The notes under the pieces are model-generated. The model did no database searches. It worked only from the letters and a program-made list of their open reading frames with translations, and was not told the origin of the DNA. Below, piece by piece: positions 35,924-43,586 of a DNA stretch of 64,000 bases (position 1 is its first letter; each line of letters starts with the position of its first letter). The stretch comes from Streptomyces bacillaris (lineage in GTDB: Bacteria > Actinomycetota > Actinomycetes > Streptomycetales > Streptomycetaceae), in contig NZ_CP029378.1 in NCBI RefSeq assembly GCF_003268675.1, positions 1,240,001 through 1,304,000 of the forward strand, read 5' to 3'. Both the position numbers and the translations under genes were made by a program.

Positions 35924-37063
35924 CTACTCCACGATCGCCAGCTCGCGTGCGGTGGCGTTGAGGCGGCGGCCGCCGTCCTCGGTGACGGTCACGATGTCCT
36001 CGATCCGGACCCCGAAACGGCCGGGGAGATAGATGCCCGGCTCGACGGAGAAGCACATGCCGGGGACGAGCGGCTGCTCCTCGCCCTCGATCATGTACGG
36101 CGGTTCATGGGTGGTGACGCCGATGCCGTGGCCGGTGCGGTGGATGAACCGCTCGCCGTAGCCGAACTCGGTGATCACCGCCCTGGCTGCCCGGTCGATC
36201 TCCTGGCAGGCGACCCCGGGCCGCACGGCGGCGCACCCTGCCTGCTGGGCCTCGCGGACGATGTCGTGGACCCGCTGCTCCTCGGCGGTGGGCTCACCGA
36301 CATGGACCGTACGGGAGGTGTCGGAGCCGTAGCCGTGCTTCAGCCCGCCGAAGTCCAGGACGACCATGTCCCCGCGCTCGATGGTCCGTTCACCCGCCTC
36401 GTGGTGCGGGTTGGCGCCGTTGGGGCCGGAGCCGACGACGGTGAAGTCGACCTGGGAGTGGCCGAAGTGCTGGAGCAGCGCGGCGAGATCGGCGGCCACG
36501 TCGGCCTCCCGGCGCCCCGAGAACCGCACCTTCAGGATCTCCTCGTACGTGGCGTCTGCCGCGGCCCCCGCCGCCGCCAGCCGCTCCAGCTCGGCGGCGT
36601 CCTTGACCGCCCGGAGCATCGGGAGCGCCTCGGTGAGGGCGGTGTACGTGGTGCCGGGCAGCGCCCGCTGGAGGCCGAGGAGGTGCATCGCCCAGGCGTT
36701 GTCGCTGACGGCGAAGCGGCCCCGGTCGCCGAGGAGCGGGGCGGTGACCGCGTACGGGTCCATGCCGTCGGTCCAGTCCCGCAGCGCGAGGGCGGGCGCC
36801 CCGGTGGCAGCCGCCGCGTCGGGGGCCTCCAGGGTCGGGACGACCAGGACCGGTTCCTCGCCGGGGCGCAGGACGAGGAGGGTGAGGCGTTCGGTGGAGA
36901 CGGGCCGGTACCCGGTCAGATGGACGAGGTCGGGGCCGGGCGCGACGACGACCCCGGCCAGCCCGACCGCGGCGGCGGACTCGGCCGCCCGCGCCATCCG
37001 GGCGCGGTAATCCTCGGCAGTGAAGGGGACGGGGGGCGGCGCGGGCTCGTTCGGGCTGGACAT
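35924..37063 (-). CDS. M24-family aminopeptidase (Xaa-Pro peptidase type)
   Basis: A 379-residue protein with a creatinase-like N-terminal domain (HLTGYRPVSTERLTLLVL) and a pita-bread metallopeptidase domain. Metal ligands are visible in VVLDFGGLKHGYGSDTSRT (two Asp), HRTGHGIGVTTHE (His), CFSVEPGIYLPG (Glu) and VRIEDIVTV (Glu). It should cleave Xaa-Pro dipeptides in the cytoplasm. The ATG at 37063 has a perfect AGGAGG. It is convergent with treZ. Confidence 0.94.
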   Translation of the reverse strand: MSSPNEPAPPPVPFTAEDYRARMARAAESAAAVGLAGVVVAPGPDLVHLTGYRPVSTERLTLLVLRPGEEPVLVVPTLEAPDAAAATGAPALALRDWTDGMDPYAVTAPLLGDRGRFAVSDNAWAMHLLGLQRALPGTTYTALTEALPMLRAVKDAAELERLAAAGAAADATYEEILKVRFSGRREADVAADLAALLQHFGHSQVDFTVVGSGPNGANPHHEAGERTIERGDMVVLDFGGLKHGYGSDTSRTVHVGEPTAEEQRVHDIVREAQQAGCAAVRPGVACQEIDRAARAVITEFGYGERFIHRTGHGIGVTTHEPPYMIEGEEQPLVPGMCFSVEPGIYLPGRFGVRIEDIVTVTEDGGRRLNATARELAIVE

Positions 37064-37140
37064 CAGACCTCCTGGGGTGAGGACCGGCGCGGGGCACGGC
37101 TCCTTGCATCCTGCCCGCCGGGCGGGGCGCCGACCAGCCA

Positions 37141-37345
37141 TGATCAAGCCGGTACGCGTGCGGTCCCGTGCGCTCCGGTCGGCACCCGTACGTACGGTCG
37201 GGCCGGTGGCCGTACGGTCAGGACCGGGATCAGACCGGCACCCGTACGGTCGCCATCAGGCCTCTGGCCGTACGGTCACGGCCACGATCAGGCCGGTGGC
37301 CATACAGTCACGAGCAAGCCGGTGGGCGTACGGTCACGACGGTAG
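37141..37345. repeat. Degenerate tandem repeat, about seven units of 27-30 bp
   Basis: Units share a core like gatcaggccggtggccgtac followed by ggtca. Clear units fall near 37141, 37175, 37202, 37229, 37257, 37288 and 37316. The last unit runs into the 3' end of the nucleoside-kinase-like gene, including its stop. No open frame with a start site is evident. Confidence 0.7.
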
Positions 37346-37990
37346 CCGCACCACCACGTCGGCCCGGTCCCGGCCGCGCTCCACCAGCCGGGCGTTCGCC
37401 TCGTCCGAGCGCTCCACCCACGCCCGCGCGTACGCCGGGGGCTTCCCGTACCGCACATGGCGCTCGACGAGCCGCCGCACCCGGATCTCCGGGTCGAGGT
37501 CCAGGTACCAGACCTCGTCGAGCAACCCGCGCACCGGCGCCCAGGGCCCCTCGTCGAGCAGCAGGTAGTTGCCCTCGGTGATGACGAGCGGGACGCCCGG
37601 GGGGATCGGCAGGGCCCCGGCGACCGGCTCCTCCAGGGCGCGGTCGAAGGCGGGGGCGTACACCGGGTGGACCGGGTCGGGGTCGCGCAGCCGCCGCAGG
37701 AGCGCCGCGTACCCCGGCGCATCGAAGGTGTCGGGGGCGCCCTTGCGGTCGGCGCGGCCGAGGCGGTCCAGCTCGGCGGCGGCGAGATGGAAGCCGTCCA
37801 TGGGGACGAGGGCGGCGCGCCCCTCCAGGGCCTCGGCCAGCCGTCGCGCCAGGGTGGACTTGCCGGCGCCGGGCGGCCCGACGATGCCGAGGACGCGGCG
37901 CGCCCCGGCCTCCGCCAGGCGGCGGGCCCGGTCGGTCGCGGGGGTGAGGGCGGCGGCTCCGGTGAGGTCCAGGAAGTCCATGCGGGGCAT
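37334..37990 (-). CDS. Uridine kinase-like P-loop kinase
   Basis: A 218-residue phosphotransferase of the uridine kinase/pantothenate kinase/phosphoribulokinase superfamily. It has P-loop VGPPGAGKSTLARRLAEAL, ALVPMDGFHLAAAELDRLG, KGAPDTFDAPGYAALLRRL and LVITEGNYLLLDEGPW. This pattern is typical of actinobacterial nucleoside/nucleotide kinase family proteins whose substrate is unproven. Starts at 37990 and 37981 are both possible and neither has a clear ribosome binding site; a leaderless transcript is possible. It is divergent from the VOC gene. Confidence 0.85.
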   Translation of the reverse strand: MPRMDFLDLTGAAALTPATDRARRLAEAGARRVLGIVGPPGAGKSTLARRLAEALEGRAALVPMDGFHLAAAELDRLGRADRKGAPDTFDAPGYAALLRRLRDPDPVHPVYAPAFDRALEEPVAGALPIPPGVPLVITEGNYLLLDEGPWAPVRGLLDEVWYLDLDPEIRVRRLVERHVRYGKPPAYARAWVERSDEANARLVERGRDRADVVVRLPS

Positions 37991-38020
37991 TGTGCGGGGG
38001 CGGGGGCCGGAAGCGTTAGT

Positions 38021-38056
38021 GTTACGTATAACTACTTCGTTGCGTACAACTGCTTC
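38021..38056. promoter_or_regulatory. Tandem 18-bp repeat with imperfect palindromes, likely operator
   Basis: Two directly adjacent copies (38021-38038 and 38039-38056), 15 of 18 bases identical. Each contains a partial palindrome (GTTACGTATAAC, GTTGCGTACAAC). It sits between the divergent kinase-like and VOC genes, 20 bp upstream of the VOC start. It may bind a MarR-like or similar dimeric regulator; none is encoded adjacent. Confidence 0.5.
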
Positions 38057-38075
38057 CCGAGCCTGTGGAGGGCCC

Positions 38076-38477
38076 ATGTCCCACATCGCCCTGGTCACCC
38101 TGGTCGTCCGCGACTACGACGAGGCCGTCGCCTTCTACCGCGACGCGCTCGGCTTCGAGCTGGTGGAGGACACCGACCGGGGCGACGGCTCCCGCTGGGT
38201 GGTCGTGCGCCCGCGCGGGGCGGCGGACGGTACGGGGCTGCTGCTGGCCCGCGCGAAGGACGGGGCGCAGGAGGCGAGCGTGGGGGCGCAGACGGGCGGG
38301 CGGGTCGGCTTCTTCCTCCACACGGAGGACTTCGCAGCCGACCACGCCCGGATGAGCGCGGCGGGGGTGCGCTTCCTGGAGGAGCCCCGGCACGAGACGT
38401 ACGGCTCGGTCGCGGTCTTCGAGGACCTGTACGGCAACCGCTGGGATCTGCTGCAGCCGGCTCCGGCCCGGTCCTGA
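38076..38477 (+). CDS. VOC (glyoxalase/dioxygenase fold) family protein
   Basis: A 133-residue vicinal-oxygen-chelate protein made of two beta-alpha-beta-beta-beta units. It has IALVTLVVRDYDEAVAFYRDALGFELVED at the start, GFFLHTEDFAADHARMSAAG in the middle and DLYGNRWDLLQP at the end. Candidate metal ligands are His3 and the His in FFLHTED. Relatives include glyoxalases and bleomycin-type resistance proteins; no substrate can be assigned. ATG at 38076 with GGAGG upstream. Confidence 0.9.
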   Translation: MSHIALVTLVVRDYDEAVAFYRDALGFELVEDTDRGDGSRWVVVRPRGAADGTGLLLARAKDGAQEASVGAQTGGRVGFFLHTEDFAADHARMSAAGVRFLEEPRHETYGSVAVFEDLYGNRWDLLQPAPARS

Positions 38478-38538
38478 CCCGTCGCCATTCGGCCCACAGC
38501 CGAGGCGCGGCCGAACGCCCTGCGCCGACGATGGGGCC

Positions 38539-39795
38539 ATGGAGTCGACGCAGAGCGCCGCACCGGCACCGGCCGAGCGGCACGCCGGGTGGAACGAGCT
38601 GTTCTTCGACCTGGTCGTCGTCGCCGGGGCGGGGCAGCTCGCGCATCTGCTGCACGACGGCCCGGACCCGGCGGACCTCGCCCTGTACGCGGTCCTCTAC
38701 CTGGCCTTCTGGACCACCTGGGCCGGGTTCGCCGTCTACGGGGACATCGCGGCCTCCGAGACCCGGGTCCGCACGCTGCTGGTCGCGATGTTCGGCATGG
38801 CCGTGATGGCAGCCTCCGTGCACACCGTGCAGACCGGCCACGCGGTCGCCTTCGTGATCGCCTATGTCGCGCTGCGCTGGCAGGCGGGCCGTGTCTGGCA
38901 GCGGGGCAGCATCGTGGTGGACTGGCCGCTGGCCCAGTTCGGTTCGGGTGCGGTGCCCTGGCTCGTCTCGCTCTTCGTGGACGCGCCGCTGCGGTACTGG
39001 CTCTGGGCCCTGGGCATCGCCCTGGACATCGTCACCCTGCTGGTCTCCACCCGTGACCGCACCCTGCGCCGGGCCCACGAGCGGGCCGCGCGCCGGCGCG
39101 ACGGCCGCCCGCCGCCGGGCCCCGCGCACGGCCCGGCCGCCGGACCGCCCCGGCTCAGCGAGTCCCGGATCGACGCCGCGCACATGGGCGAGCGGCTGGG
39201 GCTGTACGTGATCATCGTGCTGGGCGAGGGCGTCATCCAGATCATCGGCGCCGCGTCCGAACGGGACGACTGGGACGGGCCGCTCGCCGCCACCGGGCTC
39301 GGGGCCTTCGGCCTGCTGGCCGGGATCTGCACGCTGAGCCTGCTCTACGGCACCAACGGGATCCCCCATCTGCGCAAGGGCACCCTCGCGCCGAGGCTGG
39401 CGATGCTGCTGCACGCCGTGATGACCGGCTTCCTGGTCGCGCTGGCCACCGCGCTGGGCTCGGCCATCACGCACGTCGACGACGTCCTGCCGAGGGGCCA
39501 GCACTGGCTGCTGTGCGGGGCGGTGGCCGGGTACTTCGCAGCGGGCCTGGTCGCGGCGCTGCCCCTGGCGAACCGGTCCGACCGGGTGTGGCTGCTGGGG
39601 TGGGCGCTGCCCTGTCTGGCCGTGTCGGTGACGCTCGCCCCGCTCGGGGAGCGACTGCCGGCCTGGGCCACGATCTGGATCCTGGTGGCCCTGGTCTGCT
39701 GGCAGATCCTGTACGACCCGGGGCGGGCGGGGAAGCCGCCGTCGGGGCGGCGGGGGTGGGGCGGGAGGATCCGGCGTACGGCGCGGATCGTTTGA
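38539..39795 (+). CDS. Low temperature requirement protein A (LtrA) family membrane protein
   Basis: A 418-residue multi-spanning membrane protein with about 10-12 hydrophobic segments. Family hallmarks are the N-terminal GWNELFFDLVVVAGAGQLAHLL and the central HMGERLGLYVIIVLGEGVIQI. A charged cytoplasmic loop rich in Arg and Pro lies near residues 175-210. The function of LtrA proteins is not established. ATG at 38539. It is convergent with the LysR gene. Confidence 0.9.
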   Translation: MESTQSAAPAPAERHAGWNELFFDLVVVAGAGQLAHLLHDGPDPADLALYAVLYLAFWTTWAGFAVYGDIAASETRVRTLLVAMFGMAVMAASVHTVQTGHAVAFVIAYVALRWQAGRVWQRGSIVVDWPLAQFGSGAVPWLVSLFVDAPLRYWLWALGIALDIVTLLVSTRDRTLRRAHERAARRRDGRPPPGPAHGPAAGPPRLSESRIDAAHMGERLGLYVIIVLGEGVIQIIGAASERDDWDGPLAATGLGAFGLLAGICTLSLLYGTNGIPHLRKGTLAPRLAMLLHAVMTGFLVALATALGSAITHVDDVLPRGQHWLLCGAVAGYFAAGLVAALPLANRSDRVWLLGWALPCLAVSVTLAPLGERLPAWATIWILVALVCWQILYDPGRAGKPPSGRRGWGGRIRRTARIV

Positions 39796-39801
39796 GGGTG
39801 T

Positions 39802-39837
39802 GAGCACCGCTCACGCCCACGAGCACCGCTCACGCCC
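39802..39837. repeat. Short direct repeat between convergent genes
   Basis: Two copies of gagcaccgctcacgccc (39802-39818 and 39821-39837) lie between the LtrA and LysR stops. A partial third copy (ctcacgccc) overlaps the 3' end of the LysR gene. Confidence 0.8.
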
Positions 39838-39852
39838 GTGCCGCCCCCGCCC

Positions 39853-40776
39853 TCACGCCCGCGCCAGCCCAACTTCCCTGACCGCCACCGCCTCCATCGC
39901 GTCCAGCACCGGCCGGATCAGTGGGTGGCCCTCGGCTCCCTGGCGTACGGCCGCGAAGACGCGGCGGGTGGGGGCGCTGCCCTCCACCGGGCGGACGACC
40001 ACGCCCGTCAGCTCCATCCCGCGCAGCGCCGAGCGCGGCACCAGCGCCACCCCCGCGTCCGCCCCGGCCAGCGCCACCACCGCCCGGAAGTCGTCCGACG
40101 AGTGCTCGAAGCGCGGGGCGAAACCGGCGTACTCGCAGGCCAGGACCACCACGTCATGGCAGGGGTTGCCCGGGTACGGACTGATCCACGGGTCCTTCGC
40201 CAGGTCCGCCACCGCCACCTGGTCCTGGTCCGCGAGGCGGTGGCCCACCGGGAGGACCGCGTCGAACGGCTCCGAGTAGAGCGGGACCCGGGTGAGGCGC
40301 CGGTCGTCCTCGGCGGGGGCGCCCCGGTATTCGACCGCCACCGCCACATCGACCTGGCGGTCCAGCACCATCGGCACGCTCGCGTCGCCCTCCGCGTCCT
40401 GGACCTTGACCCGAATGCCGGGCGCGGTGCGGGCCAGCTCGGTGAGGGCGGGGGCGAGGACGAGGCCGATGCCGGTGGCGAACGCGGCGACCGTGACCGT
40501 ACCGGCGACGCCCGCGCCGTACTCCGCCAGCTCCGCCTCCGCCCGCTCGAGCTGGGCCAGGACCACGTTGGCGTGGCTGAGCAGGATCTCTCCGGCGGAG
40601 GTGAGCCGGGCGCCGCGCGCGCCGCGTTCGACGAGGCGGTGGCCGGTCTCCTGCTCCAGGGCGGCGAGCTGCTGGGAGACGGCGGAGGGGGTCAGATACA
40701 GGGCGGCGGCGGCCGCGGTCACGGTGCGGTGGTCGGCCACCGCACGGAGGATTCGCAGCCGCCGCGCATCGATCAT
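39853..40776 (-). CDS. LysR-family transcriptional regulator
   Basis: A 307-residue regulator. Residues 1-60 form the winged helix-turn-helix (LRILRAVADHRTVTAAAAAL, TPSAVSQQLAALEQETG). The rest is a periplasmic-binding-protein-like effector domain (GTVTVAAFATGIGLVLAPAL). The ATG is at 40776, since the frame upstream is shadow. Its target is unknown; the neighbouring genes on the same strand are kbl and tdh, 50 bp upstream. Confidence 0.93.
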   Translation of the reverse strand: MIDARRLRILRAVADHRTVTAAAAALYLTPSAVSQQLAALEQETGHRLVERGARGARLTSAGEILLSHANVVLAQLERAEAELAEYGAGVAGTVTVAAFATGIGLVLAPALTELARTAPGIRVKVQDAEGDASVPMVLDRQVDVAVAVEYRGAPAEDDRRLTRVPLYSEPFDAVLPVGHRLADQDQVAVADLAKDPWISPYPGNPCHDVVVLACEYAGFAPRFEHSSDDFRAVVALAGADAGVALVPRSALRGMELTGVVVRPVEGSAPTRRVFAAVRQGAEGHPLIRPVLDAMEAVAVREVGLARA

Positions 40777-40825
40777 GTGCCCATTGTCCCAGGTCGCGGC
40801 GGCGGCCCGGACCTGGTGGAACGGG

Positions 40826-42025
40826 TTACGCCTCCGCCTCCAGGGCCGCCCGCGCGTCGACGAACGCGTCCACGGCCCGGTTGACGTCGGCGGTGGAGTG
40901 GGCGGCGGAGAGCTGGACGCGGATGCGCGCTGCACCCTGCGGGACGACGGGGTACGAGAACCCGATCACGTACACCCCGCGCTCGAGGAGCAGCTCCGCC
41001 ATCCGGCCCGCCTTCGCCGCGTCCCCGATCATGACCGGGGCGATGGCGTGGTCGCCGGGGAGGATGTCGAAGCCCTCCTCGGTCATCCGGGAGCGGAAGA
41101 GCGCGGTGTTGGCGTTCAGCTGCTCGCGCAGGTCGCCGGCGGACTCCAGCAGGTCGATGACCTTGAGGGAGGCTGCGGCGATGACCGGGGCGAGGGAGTT
41201 GGAGAAGAGGTACGGGCGCGAGCGCTGGCGGAGCAGGGCGACGATCTCGGCGCGGGCGGCGACGTAACCGCCGGAGGCGCCGCCGAGCGCCTTGCCGAGG
41301 GTGCCGGTGATGATGTCGACCCGGTCCATGACGCCGTGCAGCTCGGGCGTGCCGCGGCCGCCGGGGCCGACGAAGCCGACGGCGTGGGAGTCGTCGACCA
41401 TGACCATGGCGTCGTAGCGGTCGGCCAGGTCGCAGATCTCCTGGAGCGGTGCCACGTACCCGTCCATGGAGAAGACGCCGTCGGTGACGATCAGCCGGCG
41501 GCGGGCGCCGGACGCCTCCTTGAGCTGCTTCTCCAGGTCGGCCAGGTCGCGGTTGGCGTAGCGGTAGCGCTGGGCCTTGGAGAGGCGGATGCCGTCGATG
41601 ATCGAGGCGTGGTTGAGGGCGTCGGAGATGACCGCGTCCTCGGGGCCGAGGATCGTCTCGAAGACACCGCCGTTGGCGTCGAAGCAGGAGGAGTAGAGGA
41701 TCGTGTCCTCCTGGCCGAGGAAGGCCGAGAGGCGCTGCTCCAGCTCCTTGTGCACTTCCTGGGTGCCGCAGATGAAGCGGACCGAGGCGAGCCCGTACCC
41801 CCAGCGGTCCAGCGCCTCGTGGGCGGCGGCGATGACCTCCGGGTGGTCGGCCAGGCCCAGGTAGTTGTTGGCGCAGAAGTTCAGCACCTCGCCCGGGCGG
41901 CCGCCCGCGGTGACGGCGACAGTCGCGGACTGCGGGGTGCCGATCACGCGCTCGGGCTTGTGCAGTCCGGCGGCGCGGATCTCGTCGAGGGTGGTGCGCA
42001 GATCGTCGCGTACGGAGTCGAACAT
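40826..42025 (-). CDS. kbl: Glycine C-acetyltransferase (2-amino-3-ketobutyrate CoA ligase)
   Basis: A 399-residue PLP enzyme of the alpha-oxoamine synthase family that cleaves 2-amino-3-ketobutyrate with CoA to glycine and acetyl-CoA. Motifs are [46 protein letters not shown] and the PLP-lysine segment [16 protein letters not shown]. The ATG at 42025 has AAGGA upstream. It follows tdh with a 69-bp gap that contains a tandem duplication. Confidence 0.97.
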   Translation of the reverse strand: MFDSVRDDLRTTLDEIRAAGLHKPERVIGTPQSATVAVTAGGRPGEVLNFCANNYLGLADHPEVIAAAHEALDRWGYGLASVRFICGTQEVHKELEQRLSAFLGQEDTILYSSCFDANGGVFETILGPEDAVISDALNHASIIDGIRLSKAQRYRYANRDLADLEKQLKEASGARRRLIVTDGVFSMDGYVAPLQEICDLADRYDAMVMVDDSHAVGFVGPGGRGTPELHGVMDRVDIITGTLGKALGGASGGYVAARAEIVALLRQRSRPYLFSNSLAPVIAAASLKVIDLLESAGDLREQLNANTALFRSRMTEEGFDILPGDHAIAPVMIGDAAKAGRMAELLLERGVYVIGFSYPVVPQGAARIRVQLSAAHSTADVNRAVDAFVDARAALEAEA

Positions 42026-42041
42026 GCTGGATTCCTTAAAA

Positions 42042-42085
42042 GGGATGCGAGAAGAGGTTCGAGGGGATGCGAGAAGAGGTTCGAC
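42042..42085. repeat. 22-bp tandem duplication between tdh and kbl
   Basis: Copies at 42042-42063 and 42064-42085 differ only at the last base. The duplication lies between the tdh stop and the ribosome binding site of kbl. Confidence 0.9.
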
Positions 42086-42094
42086 GGGGCGGAG

Positions 42095-43123
42095 TCAGGC
42101 GGTCCAGTCGAGGATGACCTTGCCGCCGAGGCCGCTCGCGGCGTCGTCGAAGGCCGCCTCGAAGTCGCGGAATCCGTACCGGCCGGTGATCACGGGGGCG
42201 AGGTCGAGGCCGCCCTCCAGCAGGACGGACATGGCGTACCAGGTCTCGAACATCTCGCGGCCGTAGATCCCCTTGATCGTGATCATCGAGGTGACGATCC
42301 GGGACCAGTCGACGGCGAACTCCTCGGCGGGCAGGCCGAGCATCGCGATGCGGCCGCCGTGCGTCATGTTGGCGACCATGTCGCGCATCGCCTCGGGGCG
42401 GCCGGACATCTCCAGGCCGATGTCGAAGCCCTCGCGCAGCCCCAGCTCCCGCTGGCCGTCGGCGATGGTGCGGTCCGCGACGTTGAGGGCGAGGCTGACG
42501 CCGACCTTGCGGGCCAGGGCGAGGCGGGCCTCGCTGACGTCGGTGATGACGACGTTGCGGGCACCGGCGTGCCTGGCGACGGCGGCGGCCATGATGCCGA
42601 TCGGCCCGGCGCCCGTGATCAGGACGTCCTCACCGACCAGCGGGAAGGAGAGCGCGGTGTGCACGGCGTTGCCGAACGGGTCGAAGATCGCCGCGATGTC
42701 CAGGTCGACGGGGACCCGGTGCACCCACACGTTGGAGGCGGGCAGGACCACGTACTCCGCGAACGCCCCGTCCCGGCCGACGCCCAGGCCGACGGTGGAG
42801 CGGCAGAGGTGGCGGCGGCCGGCGAGACAGTTGCGGCACTTGCCGCAGACCAGGTGGCCCTCGCCGCTGACCAGGTCGCCCACCGCGATGTCGGAGACGT
42901 CGGAGCCGGTCGCCGCGACCTCGCCGACGAACTCGTGGCCGAGGACCAGCGGCGTGGTGACCGCCTGCTGGGCCCAGCCGTCGTAGGCGCGGATGTGCAG
43001 GTCGGTGCCGCAGATCCCGGTGCGCAGGACCTTGATCAGGACGTCCCCGGGGCCGTGCTCCGGCTCCGGCACGTCCATCAGCCACAGTCCCGGTTCGGCC
43101 TTCTGCTTGACGAGTGCCTTCAC
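42095..43123 (-). CDS. tdh: L-threonine 3-dehydrogenase
   Basis: A 342-residue zinc alcohol-dehydrogenase family enzyme that oxidises threonine to 2-amino-3-ketobutyrate for Kbl. Catalytic zinc ligands appear in [11 protein letters not shown] (Cys) and [12 protein letters not shown] (His-Glu). Structural zinc cysteines are in [15 protein letters not shown]. The NAD site is [15 protein letters not shown] choose the GTG at 43123 with GGGAG about 8 nt upstream; an ATG at 43141 adds six residues. Confidence 0.97.
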   Translation of the reverse strand: MKALVKQKAEPGLWLMDVPEPEHGPGDVLIKVLRTGICGTDLHIRAYDGWAQQAVTTPLVLGHEFVGEVAATGSDVSDIAVGDLVSGEGHLVCGKCRNCLAGRRHLCRSTVGLGVGRDGAFAEYVVLPASNVWVHRVPVDLDIAAIFDPFGNAVHTALSFPLVGEDVLITGAGPIGIMAAAVARHAGARNVVITDVSEARLALARKVGVSLALNVADRTIADGQRELGLREGFDIGLEMSGRPEAMRDMVANMTHGGRIAMLGLPAEEFAVDWSRIVTSMITIKGIYGREMFETWYAMSVLLEGGLDLAPVITGRYGFRDFEAAFDDAASGLGGKVILDWTA

Positions 43124-43546
<423 letters not shown>

Positions 43547-43550
43547 CGGC

Positions 43551-43586
43551 TGGGCCCGTACGGCTACACCTCGCCGTACGGGCCCA
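43551..43586. terminator. Hairpin enclosing the stop codon of the kinase-fusion gene
   Basis: A perfect 13-bp inverted repeat (43551-43563 and 43574-43586) with a 10-nt loop. The TAG stop (43564-43566) lies in the loop, so the hairpin forms at the very end of the minus-strand gene. It probably acts in termination or mRNA 3'-end protection. Confidence 0.65.

Noticed and set aside
37141..37345. CRISPR-like array
   Set aside because: Units are degenerate and directly abut, with no constant repeat and variable spacers, and no cas genes are near.
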